A stretch of DNA of 62,207 bases, taken from contig NZ_LWSK01000023.1 in the NCBI RefSeq assembly GCF_001642955.1, positions 1-62,207 on the forward strand. Direction: 5' to 3'. Below the pieces are notes generated by a model. It worked only from the letters and a program-made list of their open reading frames with translations, made no database searches and had not been told where the DNA came from. Positions 9,207 to 19,569 of the stretch are shown here, piece by piece. The stretch is from Rubripirellula obstinata. GTDB taxonomy: Bacteria; Planctomycetota; Planctomycetia; Pirellulales; Pirellulaceae. Both the position numbers and the translations under genes were made by a program. Each line of letters begins with the position of its first letter. The first letter of the stretch is position 1.

Positions 9207-12200
9207 CTATTCAAACAGACGGTCGCTGATGTCTTCGTTGGGTTGGGCAGGCCAGAGAATCACTTGCCCTTTTTTGCCTGCGGTCATCATCAGTCGGCCA
9301 TCGTCGGAAAGATCGATTGCGGTCACGTCGCTGCGATGTTTTTCGAGCGACAAGATTTCGCGGCCTTGTCTTGAATTGTTTTCGACGGCGGTTCTTGGAT
9401 CCCAGACTTTGACGGAGTCGTCAGCGGATGCCGTAAAGACTCGGTAGCCACCTTCAGCGTCGCCAGCAATCTTGATGTCTTCGATTGAATCCGCATGGCC
9501 TTCTAACTTGACCCACTGGTCTGACACCTGCGAAGCCTGGGATGGTTGGCCGAGCTTCCAAACCCTCGCAATGTCATCGTCGCCGCCAACCGCAACGTGG
9601 CTTCCGTCGTCACTAAAATCGCCGCAGCGAAGATTGACGCCCCGATCAGCGATGTCCAATGATTGAACTGCATTCTTCGATTTCTTAGAGTCAGCTTGAC
9701 GCAGATCAAGGATTCGAGCGACGCCGCCGTCTCCGCCTAGCAACAAACGTTTTCCGTCGCTGGAGTATCGAACAAAATTGAGATTTCGACCGGAATCCGT
9801 GTCGTATTCGCGTACCTGAACCGCAGACTGACCAGGCTTCCATTTCCAAAAACGCACGAAACCGTCATCACCACTGGTGGCAAATCGGTAACCATCGGCT
9901 TGGTTGGCGTTGGGCTGAAAAGTAATCGACCGAACGGGCCCCCGATGCGGCGATTCAATTTTCGCGACGGACTGGCCGGTACTTGAATCCCACAACTTGA
10001 CTGACCGGCTTGCGGTGGCAACCCATTTCCCGTCTAGCGAAAATGCAGCTTCGGTAAGTCCCGCATGCGCTCGATAGCTGTGCAGCAGTTTGCCTGTTTT
10101 CAGCTTCCAGTTGAATGCTGCGTTCTTGCTTAGCGTCATGCACCGTCCATCGGCGAGCGGAAACGCTGATTGAGCGACACCCAAACGATTGGGAATCGCA
10201 AAGGCTTGGTCCGGCTTTCCGGCAACCGCCTTTGATACATTCCTCCAAACCTTAATCGCCGACTTTTCGCCATCAACGGATTGGCAAACAACGACGCTGT
10301 GACCCGACTTGCCAAATGCTGCCGCGGTTACCCGGTTGCGGCGACGACTGCCAGTTCCGGGTGACTTTGATAAGTTACGTTCACTTCTAGCCAGCGTTAC
10401 TGGTCGCATTGTTTTCAGATCCCAAAGCGTTGCTCGGGATTTCAATTGTGATTCGGTCAGCAATTCGCTAACAGTGACGGCATGTTGCTGATCTCGTGAG
10501 AGCGAAATCTCAGTTACGAACCCGTCGTGGTTGAGTCGGCGGATGCTCTTTCGGCTTGTCAGATCAACTTGAGTCAACTGACCATCGTCGGCTCCCAACC
10601 AAAGCGATCTCGAATCGCTCGCAAACTGTGCCGCACCGATCCGAAATCCGCGAACATTTTCAATCGGCGGTCCGATCGGTTGACCCGTCGTGGCATCCCA
10701 AAGGATCCCGTAACCGATACTGTCACCGGTAAACAGCAATTTACCATCGCTGGAAACGGCCATCGCAGTGACAGCTTGATCATGCCCACGCAACTGGCGC
10801 AAGCGTTTCGCTTTGTTTTTTCCTGTCGGATCAACTTTCCACAGGACCGCTTTGATTTTCGGTGACGTTGATCCTGATAACAACAAAGTCCCATCGCCGG
10901 ACACCGCGATCGTATCGTTCAATCCAGTTCCAAAGACTTCAGCTTGTTGAATGCCGCGACCGATATCCCAAATGCGAACCGTTGAATCAGCGCTGCCAAT
11001 AAACAAGTACTTGTCCTGGTCATCAGTCGCCATTGACATTGCAACGTAAGCGGTGCCTTCGACGAGTCGGTCTGGTTGCAACCGAACGACATCGCGAAAC
11101 GAAAGTGTTTTGGGATCAATCGTCATCACCGCAGCGGTGTGGTCAGCACTGGCGGTCAAAACACGGGTGCCGTCAGGCGAAAATGTGGCAGACGAAATGT
11201 CGGCTTCGTGCGGCATCGCAGTGGTCGGCAATTCTGGCTCGACCGATTCGCCCACGTACGTCGTTGGATTCCAAACGCGAATCGATTGGTCCCGCGATGC
11301 CGAAATGATTCGCTCTTCGGATCCTTTGACGTCCAGATTTGGCACGAACTGAACTGCGGTGACCCAGCCACCATGCCCTCGCATCTTCTTCATTAGCTGG
11401 CCATCATCGACGTTCCATTTCTTTAGCGTGTAATCATTTGATGCGGTGACGATCGACTGTCCACTTTGGTCAAAAGCGATCGCGCGAACGATGTCGCGAT
11501 GAGCCCTTTCAGCGGAACTTGATCGAACAGAGACCAAAGTATTCTTTGCTACACCCTTGCGGTTGTTATCCAGTTCACTTTCCACGATGTCGCGATCAAT
11601 CAAACGAGCAAACTTCGTCGATGAATTCTGTTTGACTTCGCTTGGCCTCTTTCGCTTATCCGACACATTTGAAAGAGCGCTGGCGATCGCTGATTCATAA
11701 TCGATGGGCTTCACCTTCATTGGATTCCAAACGAGTACATTGCCATCGATATCGCCTGACGCCACGAGCAAACCTTGCGGGCTAAAGGTGACCGAAGAAA
11801 CGGGATGGTCGTGACCTCGAAATCCACCCAGCTTCGTTGGCTTCGCCAACATTGCACCCGGCGAGGAAACCGGCACCTTCCACAACTCAACGCTGCCAGT
11901 CGTATCGGTCGAAGTCGCCGCGGCAATCATCAGACCATCGCCTTGACGAACGGCATCAACGCGGACGACGGGTGAAGCGTGCCAGCCTGGTTTTGTCAGT
12001 TCACGCTTTTGTTGGACATCCCAAACGCGAACCGTGCGATCGGTAGAACCGCTGATCAGGTAACGTGCGCCAACGAATTTCAGATCGCTAACCGTCGTAT
12101 CATGCGCACCGATTTGGTAGGTCTGATCGCCGTCGATGATCACGACTTGGCCGCTTTGGTGACCAGTTGCCAATCGCCCGGGATCGCTCGACACGGCGAC

Positions 12201-14726
12201 AGCAGTGGCAGGATCGCGAACGGCCGAATCAACGAACTGGTCGGGCGTGACGTCTGCTCTCATTACGGGCAAGCCGTTTTTGGAAGCACTCCATCGTTTG
12301 ACTTCGCCGCCTTCCAACAACACTGCACCAAAATCACCATTGGCTGAGCTAGACAAATCGATCACCGCATCGTCTAGCTTGGTTTCGTTCTCGGCTCCGT
12401 CTGCCTGTCGCCACAACCAACGCCATTCCCAGCCCGTTGCGTAGGGAGATTTCTGTTTGAGTTCTTGTAGAATTTGGCGTGCGACTTCCGATTCATTTTT
12501 TTCCAGGCGAGCTTTGGCCAAGCCAATCTTTGACACATACTCTTCGTAGTTGGCACGTTTGGTGGCAGCGATTGCTTCGAGACGTTTTTGATCTGCATCT
12601 TCGCGGGCCTCTTCGGCAATTTGTTTTGCGAGCACCGCTTGTTTTTCGGCGGCAAGTGCCTTCCTTGCTTCATCGACTGCATTTTGTTTTGCTTTCGCCT
12701 CCGCTGCGGCAAGCTTGCTGGCTCGAAGTGTTTCACTTTCAGCAAATTTGCGTTGTTGGTCCGCCTCGATTTTCTCCGCTTCGGCGATCTTCGTTTGCTC
12801 TTCAGCGAGACCTGTCTGCTTTACCGCGATGGCTCTCTGCTGCTGAGCGATTTCCAACGCATCATTCGCTAAATTTCGTTTTTGGTTGATGAACCATAGC
12901 CCGATGCCACCACCGACGATGATGAACAGCAACATTGCTGCGGCCACCTTTTTCATCAAACGCAAACCTGCTTCTCGTGAAGCTCGCTGTTTCTTGCCTT
13001 CCCGCAAATCGTGGATGAGTTCTTGATGGTCACTGCGGTTTTCATCAAGCAGCGAAAGGCCGAGGTCAAAATCTTCTTTGGCTAGCGCCGCGTCGGCGTG
13101 ATAGATCAGCGTTTTGTCTAAGCCTTCCGCGGCCGGAACGTTTTCGCTCCATTGACGCAGCGCGGCTTCGTACTGATACCGTGCTTTTGAAAACTCTTCG
13201 TAAGAAGAATCTCGGATGCCGATTTCCAAGGACTGTGACGCTTGCCAACTCTGTTGGATGCTTCCGGCATGACGAACAAAATCACGAATCGCGTCGTGAA
13301 ATTCAGTCACGCTTTCGTAGCGGTCCGCCGGATCGGTTTCCATCGCGCGGTAAGCAATGTCCAGCAGTTCGCCACGGTGTTCTGCATCGACTTCGCGAAT
13401 TTTGTTTTCGCGAACGGCTTGCAAACATTCAGTTACCGTTGACGCATGGTGTGGTGCTTTGCCGGTAACGATCATGAACAAGGTCGCGCCCAACAAATAC
13501 ACGTCGGCAGCATTGCCGATTCGTTCGATCGGACCGGTTGCCATTTCAGGCGACATAAACGCTGGCGTTCCTCCTAAACCAGTGGACGTCAACAATGCCG
13601 AGTCTCGTTTTTCGGTGTAGCGAGCCGTCGGCAATGCCAGCCCCCAATCCATCACCATCACCACACCGAATTCACCCAGCATGATGTTCTCGGGTTTGAT
13701 GTCGCGATGAACCACGCCGCGAGTGTGTGCTTGAGCGATTGCGTCGCAAACTCGCATCAAGACTTCTAAGTTGTCGTCGACCGACATGGATTTGATCTGT
13801 TCAGACCAAGGCGTTCCGATGACCCGCTTCATGGAATAGAACAGGTCACCCTCGGGCGTCATCGCGACATCATGGATCGGAACAATGTTGGGATGATCCA
13901 AGTCACCGGTGACGATCGCTTCTGACAAAAATTGCAACCGTCGTTCTTGCTCGACTTCCTTTAACCGTCCCGTCTGCATCAACTTTTGACGGCGTTTGCC
14001 ATCGATCGGCTTGATCAACTTTAACGCAAGCAGACGATCGAGTGAGCCTTGGCGTGCGACAAAGACGTCCCCCATGCCGCCTTGGCCGAGTTTACGAATC
14101 AACCGGTAATCGCTATTGGTTTTTGGGTCAGTCTTTAGGGGTGCGAGTTCACAGACTCGCAATCGATCGAAATTGCGATCCGAAACCGTCTTGTCGATCG
14201 CTGGGGTTTCGTCCGTTTGACCACCGGCGGATACGCCTGCAGAAACCCCAGCAGAAAACGCTGTGGCGGAAGTGGACTCCATCTGCAAACCGTCGATCGT
14301 TTCCTCTGTTTCCATCCCACCAGCCGTTTTTCCACCAACCACTTGATCGACTGGAATATCAGCGACAACGGTTGCCCAGATTTCAGCATCTTTCCCGGTC
14401 AATTCACGAGCGTTGATCGTTGCCCCAATATCATCGCCCGCCATCAGCGATGATTTCATCTTGACGGTTCCCGATGAGCCACCGTCTTTACGAGATGGAA
14501 AATTGGCGGCCGAAGATGACGCTCGACTGGTTCCCCGTCGCACCGTTGTTTTGCGTTGTTCCTGCGAACGATCAATCGCCGAGCTATCGCGCGAATGATC
14601 AGGACTGGGCGTGTCTGCACCTGACGACGGTTCAATCGGCGTCGTCAATTCGTTGGAATTGATTTCCGTCGTCTTCTCAAGATCCGATGGATCGTCGGCG
14701 TTGTTATCTTTGTTTGGGTCAACCAT
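9207..14726 (-). CDS. Membrane Ser/Thr protein kinase with WD40 repeat tail
   Basis: 1839 residues from the ATG at 14726, chosen because it overlaps the upstream stop (ATGGTTGA) and is preceded by TTGGAAAG; an upstream in-frame start at 14867 would overlap the preceding gene by 149 bases. The first ~200 residues are low-complexity. The kinase domain spans about 207-483: glycine loop LGQGGMGDVF, LALKLI lysine, HRDIKPEN catalytic loop, MDWG in place of DFG, and GTPAFMSPE. A TPR-like helical part follows, then a membrane segment (about 595-613, LLFIIVGGGIGLWFI), an Ala/Glu/Lys coiled coil and roughly 1000 residues of WD40 blades (GHD...VWD/LWD patterns). Kinase inside and propeller outside is the expected topology. 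It probably senses or scaffolds envelope events; coupling to the surface protein suggests a shared role. Confidence 0.9.
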   Translation of the reverse strand: MVDPNKDNNADDPSDLEKTTEINSNELTTPIEPSSGADTPSPDHSRDSSAIDRSQEQRKTTVRRGTSRASSSAANFPSRKDGGSSGTVKMKSSLMAGDDIGATINARELTGKDAEIWATVVADIPVDQVVGGKTAGGMETEETIDGLQMESTSATAFSAGVSAGVSAGGQTDETPAIDKTVSDRNFDRLRVCELAPLKTDPKTNSDYRLIRKLGQGGMGDVFVARQGSLDRLLALKLIKPIDGKRRQKLMQTGRLKEVEQERRLQFLSEAIVTGDLDHPNIVPIHDVAMTPEGDLFYSMKRVIGTPWSEQIKSMSVDDNLEVLMRVCDAIAQAHTRGVVHRDIKPENIMLGEFGVVMVMDWGLALPTARYTEKRDSALLTSTGLGGTPAFMSPEMATGPIERIGNAADVYLLGATLFMIVTGKAPHHASTVTECLQAVRENKIREVDAEHRGELLDIAYRAMETDPADRYESVTEFHDAIRDFVRHAGSIQQSWQASQSLEIGIRDSSYEEFSKARYQYEAALRQWSENVPAAEGLDKTLIYHADAALAKEDFDLGLSLLDENRSDHQELIHDLREGKKQRASREAGLRLMKKVAAAMLLFIIVGGGIGLWFINQKRNLANDALEIAQQQRAIAVKQTGLAEEQTKIAEAEKIEADQQRKFAESETLRASKLAAAEAKAKQNAVDEARKALAAEKQAVLAKQIAEEAREDADQKRLEAIAATKRANYEEYVSKIGLAKARLEKNESEVARQILQELKQKSPYATGWEWRWLWRQADGAENETKLDDAVIDLSSSANGDFGAVLLEGGEVKRWSASKNGLPVMRADVTPDQFVDSAVRDPATAVAVSSDPGRLATGHQSGQVVIIDGDQTYQIGAHDTTVSDLKFVGARYLISGSTDRTVRVWDVQQKRELTKPGWHASPVVRVDAVRQGDGLMIAAATSTDTTGSVELWKVPVSSPGAMLAKPTKLGGFRGHDHPVSSVTFSPQGLLVASGDIDGNVLVWNPMKVKPIDYESAIASALSNVSDKRKRPSEVKQNSSTKFARLIDRDIVESELDNNRKGVAKNTLVSVRSSSAERAHRDIVRAIAFDQSGQSIVTASNDYTLKKWNVDDGQLMKKMRGHGGWVTAVQFVPNLDVKGSEERIISASRDQSIRVWNPTTYVGESVEPELPTTAMPHEADISSATFSPDGTRVLTASADHTAAVMTIDPKTLSFRDVVRLQPDRLVEGTAYVAMSMATDDQDKYLFIGSADSTVRIWDIGRGIQQAEVFGTGLNDTIAVSGDGTLLLSGSTSPKIKAVLWKVDPTGKNKAKRLRQLRGHDQAVTAMAVSSDGKLLFTGDSIGYGILWDATTGQPIGPPIENVRGFRIGAAQFASDSRSLWLGADDGQLTQVDLTSRKSIRRLNHDGFVTEISLSRDQQHAVTVSELLTESQLKSRATLWDLKTMRPVTLARSERNLSKSPGTGSRRRNRVTAAAFGKSGHSVVVCQSVDGEKSAIKVWRNVSKAVAGKPDQAFAIPNRLGVAQSAFPLADGRCMTLSKNAAFNWKLKTGKLLHSYRAHAGLTEAAFSLDGKWVATASRSVKLWDSSTGQSVAKIESPHRGPVRSITFQPNANQADGYRFATSGDDGFVRFWKWKPGQSAVQVREYDTDSGRNLNFVRYSSDGKRLLLGGDGGVARILDLRQADSKKSKNAVQSLDIADRGVNLRCGDFSDDGSHVAVGGDDDIARVWKLGQPSQASQVSDQWVKLEGHADSIEDIKIAGDAEGGYRVFTASADDSVKVWDPRTAVENNSRQGREILSLEKHRSDVTAIDLSDDGRLMMTAGKKGQVILWPAQPNEDISDRLFE

Positions 14727-17700
14727 TGCGTCGCTTTCCAAATCGGCTACTTCGCGACAAACGCGATCGGTTTTTAGTTGAGCGTCGATGTCGTTGCCAC
14801 ACGGCGGATTCAATCTGTCCGGCATTCTCGGACACGACCGCGGAACGTCGTTGACGTTTGGCGACAACAGTCCCCGTTACCGCCATGACGGCCGCGCCGG
14901 GCAGGTACGCGAGATCGAGATCAGTTTCTTGATCTGACTCTTGATCATCATTGCCGTCATCTAATTGCTCGTCCGGATTCGTTGGCAGATCTAGCGGCCT
15001 CAGTCGAAGCACACCTTCGTCAAGTTCATCATCGGGAATCGTGGCTTCGCCCTGACGAACTTCGACTCGTAAAATGGAGCGTTCGTTTCCATCCCCGACC
15101 ACCTTTTCAATTTCATAAGCTCCGTCGGGAAGTTGCGAAAACAACTTACGCAGTTGATCACCATCAAAAATATCCGCGGGCAGTTTTTCTGGTGCTACCA
15201 AATCTTCGCCATCCGGATCAGGAGAAAGAACTCGCAGTTGAAAATACTCCTCGCGGCTAACAATCGAGGTCGTCGGGACTTCGGCGACTTCTAAGGTCGA
15301 AGTCAACACTTCGACCGTCTGGTCGGTGCTGACAATTTGGTTGACAGGTTCAAATTCGGGGATCACATCGCGAACCGGGAAGAAGGCGACGGGAATGGTC
15401 AGGTTTGGAATAATAAAAGTCGCGGTTCCTGTTTCCAATTGTGGTCCCATGCCTGAATCCAGGTTGGTGGTCGGATTGTCGGTCGATGAGAGTAGCCCAC
15501 CAGCAACGGGAACCAGTTCGGCTTCGGGAGTGATCGATGAGCCTGTTTGAAAGACGCCGGCGGTCTCGCCTTCGACCAGACTCTGAACCACGATTGAATC
15601 ATGATGCCGAACAGAGAAACGAACGTTGTAAGGTTCCGTGGCAGCGGTTCGACCATTGGATCGGCTGTCGAGAGTGTCGCCTTCGAGATACAAATGCGTG
15701 AAACGAGCCGTTCCATCGCCGGTCGGTGAGTATTGAGTCACAGTGGGCTGGCCATCGCGCGCTGGATCAACTCCCACAAACGCATTCTGATTGGAATGCA
15801 GGTTGTCAACTTGCTGAAAGCGGCGAGGGTCCGAATCGCCCCAGTCGATCGTAACGGTCAGACCGCGTTCCCCGGGCGTGCCAACATTGACAGTCAAAAT
15901 TCCCGTTGCGTCGTTTTGCAATGCTTGAGTCAACACGTTGGTGCGAACACTGGCGGGATCAAAGAACGCATGGTCGATTCCGGCGTCGATCGCAGCGTCG
16001 ATCGCAGCGGTCGCTTGATCACCACCCGGACGTGGAAGAAATTGACGAGCAGTACCTTGGCCTTCGCCGGTAAACAGTTCCACGTTTTCACCGACATAGA
16101 ACTCATTGGTCGCTAGAAAAATTGTCCGCTCGGTTCTATTGCCACCTGGCTGAGTCAGATCACCAAGGGGCCGCGGTTGTGATGCTTGGTCAAGATCTTG
16201 GAAAAGCTTTTCACCGTGGATTTGCACATCGTCTTGCAAGCGGATCGTTGGGGCTTCCAAGTCAACGCGGCCAAATTCACCGAGTGCATCAATTTCAGGA
16301 TCGGCTTGCTGGTCTGGTCCAGCATCGCCCGTGGTGAGATCGACGACTTCAATTTCGGAATCGCTTCGAATGATAATCTGACCGTTTCCAGTTTGAATCG
16401 GGGTGATCGATTGCCCTGCTTGATTCGCCAATCCGCCCAATCGTAGCGGGTCGATCGTATCGACATGATCGATAATCAAATCACCGCGATTGCTTCCAAG
16501 GACACTGGCGGCCAAGTCATTAACATCGGTTCGCAGACGAATCGACGCGTCCTGATCGCCAGAAAGATTTGCAGCAGTCACGCTTAACTGTGTTGCTGAA
16601 ACAAGACTGTTGTCGTCGGGTCCAAGGATGTCATCGGAGGAAATCAGCGTCACCAGTCCTTCTCCGCCAACCGTGATTTCGTCAATCGACAGGTCCGATG
16701 CTACGCCGGTCGTTCGCAGCGAGATATTGCTGTCCGATGTGGTGACTTGTTGAATTCCAACAGACTGATCCCCCAGGAAAACGAGGTTCACATCTCCGGC
16801 ATCGCTGTTTGCGATTAGCTTATCCGTTCCATCAAGTTCCAAGACTTGCTGATCGCCAATCCCATTCGTCGCCGTCAACGTGACATTCGCGGCGCTCAAG
16901 TCTGTGTCCTTATTATTATCATTTTCGGCATCATCATTTTCGGCATCATCAATTCGGTCGGCGTGCAGGTTGATTGAATTGCCAGCCGCTTGGACGTTGC
17001 CGATCGCCAGGGCCCCCGCAGCCATCACGTCAACGTCCCCGGAATTTGAAATTAATGATTCCACCAACAGGTCATCTGCTGAATCAACCAAATCAATGCC
17101 GTCGCCTGCGACCAGGTCAGTGATCACTCTGAATTGGTTCGCGTTGTTCGCCAACCGGACCTCGCTCGTCACAACGCCCGCAAGACGATCCGCTTCGATT
17201 GTCGTTCCTGGTTCTTGGAAAACGCTGTTGAGTTCATTGCCAGTTGTGCCAAGCACCAACTGACCGTCGGTTGCAAAAGTGTCACCGAGATTCACTTGGT
17301 CAAAACCGGAAATCACAATGGCATCGCTGCTAGAATTACTGCGCAGCGTGCCCGCACTCGCGTCGAAGTCGCTGTTGTTTCCGCTGATCAGAATGCGGTC
17401 GTTACCGGAAAAAATTTCAGCTTGACCCCCGAGAATAAACCCCTGGGATGCTTCTACTTGAATATCGCCGCTGGCAGACGTGATGTCATTGATGACTGTC
17501 ACGTTGCCTCCGCTAAGCGAGACATCGGATGCGAAGATCATGGATTCGATATGAATGGCCGAGACGTCCTCCACGATCAATTCGCTTTCGAGCAACACCT
17601 GACTTCCTGCAAAGATGGTTTCCGAAGCGGACTGCACGGTTAGGGTGTTGAGCAATTGACCACCGCTGCCATCGACTTCGCCCAGCAAGACATTTCCTCC

Positions 17701-18453
17701 ACCCATCGCGATCCGCAGATCTACGTCGGACGCGTCGGTGCTGAGCGTAGAATCACTCAAATCAATTCGGCCCGCCCCTACCAGCGTTGTGTCAGACGAA
17801 AGAGTTGTTGGGCCATCGATGACAAGTTGGTTGTCAATTTGCAACTGCGGTGAAGTTAGGGCAGCATCGAATCGGACGGCACCGACAAGCTGGACGTCGG
17901 CTTGCCCCAATGACAGAGAATTTCCAGACGATGAAAGTGTGATTTGTTCAGACTCGGCGAACAGCGAACCGCTTGCCGGAACTACTGATTCGTTTAACTG
18001 CAACGTTGTCGTGTCGTTGCCGCCATCGCCCGACACAAAGACTTCCAGGTTGCCCAACAGCGGCGTTGAAATTGAATCGTTGCCCGAACCGAGCGCAACG
18101 AACACTTGACCCGACGTGATGGCGTCGGCAGAAAGTGGATTGAGTTCGCCAGCGATCCCGTCAGGATGACCGCTGATCGGAACAACTTGGTTGGGGTTTC
18201 CAGGATCGGTGTCATCAAAAATCTGTAGCGCCTGGTCGGAATCAAACTCAATGCGAAGCGAATCACCAAACTCGGTGCCCAGTAAAACCAGTTGCCCCAG
18301 GGGATTCAGTTCGGCACTGGCGTTGAGCACCAATCGCGGTTCCAGCCGACGGACACTCGGTGCCCAAGCTTCGATGGCGGTGCGTCGGTTTTGTTTTTGA
18401 ATCCGGCGGCTTTTAATCCAGCGGCTGCGCGACCTGAGAAACGAAAATGCCAT
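14719..18453 (-). CDS. Large surface protein with LEPR N-terminal signature
   Basis: 1244 residues. The N-terminus is strongly basic and then shows RRLEPRLVLNASAELNPLG (LEPR at 37-40), a signature of giant exported proteins in planctomycetes (LEPR-XLL type). The body is Asp/Ser/Gly/Thr-rich, with repeated short beta-strand units like filamentous adhesins (residues about 50-720), and a later calcium- or cadherin-like acidic region. Near the C-terminus a hydrophobic segment (LAYLPGAAVMAVTGTVVA) is followed by a long basic tail, a layout suited to membrane anchoring. A 15-base direct repeat (ATTTTCGGCATCATC, near 16919-16948) encodes a DDAEN duplication. The stop overlaps the kinase start by eight bases. 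Function as adhesin or cell-wall component is inferred. Confidence 0.8.
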   Translation of the reverse strand: MAFSFLRSRSRWIKSRRIQKQNRRTAIEAWAPSVRRLEPRLVLNASAELNPLGQLVLLGTEFGDSLRIEFDSDQALQIFDDTDPGNPNQVVPISGHPDGIAGELNPLSADAITSGQVFVALGSGNDSISTPLLGNLEVFVSGDGGNDTTTLQLNESVVPASGSLFAESEQITLSSSGNSLSLGQADVQLVGAVRFDAALTSPQLQIDNQLVIDGPTTLSSDTTLVGAGRIDLSDSTLSTDASDVDLRIAMGGGNVLLGEVDGSGGQLLNTLTVQSASETIFAGSQVLLESELIVEDVSAIHIESMIFASDVSLSGGNVTVINDITSASGDIQVEASQGFILGGQAEIFSGNDRILISGNNSDFDASAGTLRSNSSSDAIVISGFDQVNLGDTFATDGQLVLGTTGNELNSVFQEPGTTIEADRLAGVVTSEVRLANNANQFRVITDLVAGDGIDLVDSADDLLVESLISNSGDVDVMAAGALAIGNVQAAGNSINLHADRIDDAENDDAENDNNKDTDLSAANVTLTATNGIGDQQVLELDGTDKLIANSDAGDVNLVFLGDQSVGIQQVTTSDSNISLRTTGVASDLSIDEITVGGEGLVTLISSDDILGPDDNSLVSATQLSVTAANLSGDQDASIRLRTDVNDLAASVLGSNRGDLIIDHVDTIDPLRLGGLANQAGQSITPIQTGNGQIIIRSDSEIEVVDLTTGDAGPDQQADPEIDALGEFGRVDLEAPTIRLQDDVQIHGEKLFQDLDQASQPRPLGDLTQPGGNRTERTIFLATNEFYVGENVELFTGEGQGTARQFLPRPGGDQATAAIDAAIDAGIDHAFFDPASVRTNVLTQALQNDATGILTVNVGTPGERGLTVTIDWGDSDPRRFQQVDNLHSNQNAFVGVDPARDGQPTVTQYSPTGDGTARFTHLYLEGDTLDSRSNGRTAATEPYNVRFSVRHHDSIVVQSLVEGETAGVFQTGSSITPEAELVPVAGGLLSSTDNPTTNLDSGMGPQLETGTATFIIPNLTIPVAFFPVRDVIPEFEPVNQIVSTDQTVEVLTSTLEVAEVPTTSIVSREEYFQLRVLSPDPDGEDLVAPEKLPADIFDGDQLRKLFSQLPDGAYEIEKVVGDGNERSILRVEVRQGEATIPDDELDEGVLRLRPLDLPTNPDEQLDDGNDDQESDQETDLDLAYLPGAAVMAVTGTVVAKRQRRSAVVSENAGQIESAVWQRHRRSTKNRSRLSRSSRFGKRRNG

Positions 18454-18723
18454 GGAAGACGCGTTGGAAGAGGAAGAAAACCGGGATTAAGTTCGGACGA
18501 AAGCACCGGAAAAATTGCAGCGATGAAACCTTTTGTATAGTAATCGACGTGTCGTTAAGCCTGGCAAAATGTTCTGATTCTGACGCTTAGAAAAAGAAAT
18601 CTGGTCGGGTAATTCCTGTCGGTGGACCTGATTTAGCGGCCCTAGGCAGCGGACTTTGGTCGATAAGGATTAAAAGCGGTCAATTCAGGCCCAAATACCG
18701 ATTCTTGGCGATTGTGATTCAAC
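18454..18723. promoter_or_regulatory. Divergent intergenic region upstream of the LEPR gene
   Basis: This 270-base gap lies between the minus-strand LEPR/kinase unit and the plus-strand gene at 18724 and must hold at least one promoter. No repeat, hairpin or defined promoter box stands out. Confidence 0.3.
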
Positions 18724-19569
18724 ATGCGACGAAACCTCATCAACGCCGATTCCATTTGGCCCGGTTTGGTCATGCTCGTGATCACCGCCTTGTTTTGGGG
18801 TTCGCAAACAACCCCAATCGTTGCCGCCGACCCCAGCGAATCACTGGCCGCTTTATTGCAAGCCGGATCAGGATCAAAGGCGGTCGACGATGATGAGCTG
18901 TCGTTGCGGGATCTGCTGGACGATGAAGACGAATCTGCCGATGAGGCCTCGACGGATTCCCTGCGAGATCTGTTGGAAGAAGGTAGCGAAGACTCTGACG
19001 ATCTTTCGGACGGCGACGAAGATAATGGCGACGAAGACAGTGACGACGAAGACAAAGACGAGGCACTTGAAGTTGCCACGTCCAAGCGACTTGCCGTTGA
19101 ATCGGCATTTGCCCGCCTTCGTAAACCGATTCAACAAATTCGTGTTGTCGATTCACTTGGCGATCCAGATGGGCCCAGTAGCTCAGTTTCGCAAACAGGC
19201 GAACACGAAATCGCGGGCAATTTGATTAGCGACAGTGGTGCAGTGATTCCGCGTTACGAGCGCCGAACCGTTTGTTTTTCGCATCGCCCGCTGTACTTTG
19301 AACAAGAAAATCTGGAACGCTGCGGAAACGGCCACGGTTGCTTGACCAATGCGTTTTCGGCGATGCGTTTTGTTAGTTCGGTTGCGGTACTTCCCTGTAA
19401 AATGACCAAGCAGCACCCAAGTTGTCCCGTTCATGCTGGCGGCGATTGCCGGTGCGGCCAAAGCCTCGGTCAATCCAATCCAATTGCGATGGACTGCTTT
19501 CCGATCGATCTGCATTCGGCAGCGGTCCAAACTGCCGCGATCGCCGGTTTCTCTTTCCTACTGCTTTAA
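18724..19569 (+). CDS. Secreted acidic protein with C-terminal Cys-rich domain
   Basis: 281 residues with a signal peptide (hydrophobic LVMLVITALFWG, cleavage near VAAD, residue ~35). Residues 50-115 are extremely acidic (Asp/Glu-rich, with LRDLLDD and LRDLLEE repeated). A conserved-looking domain follows from about 184: CFSHRPLYFEQENLERCG, then CLTNAF and VLPCKMTKQHPSCPVH, with further Cys in CRCG. The motif PLYFEExNLERYG...LPYKM is, from memory, widespread in planctomycete secreted proteins of unknown function. A final hydrophobic run (AAIAGFSFLLL) ends the protein. Role unknown; the cysteines suggest disulfide bonding in the envelope. Confidence 0.7.
   Translation: MRRNLINADSIWPGLVMLVITALFWGSQTTPIVAADPSESLAALLQAGSGSKAVDDDELSLRDLLDDEDESADEASTDSLRDLLEEGSEDSDDLSDGDEDNGDEDSDDEDKDEALEVATSKRLAVESAFARLRKPIQQIRVVDSLGDPDGPSSSVSQTGEHEIAGNLISDSGAVIPRYERRTVCFSHRPLYFEQENLERCGNGHGCLTNAFSAMRFVSSVAVLPCKMTKQHPSCPVHAGGDCRCGQSLGQSNPIAMDCFPIDLHSAAVQTAAIAGFSFLLL

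Noticed and set aside
14727-14867. Longer N-terminus for the kinase
   Set aside because: It would overlap the surface-protein gene by 149 bases; the ATG at 14726 overlaps the stop neatly and has a ribosome-like site.
18642-19085. 147-residue Ser-rich minus-strand frame
   Set aside because: Its Ser runs are the reverse reading of Asp/Glu-rich codons of the 18724 gene.
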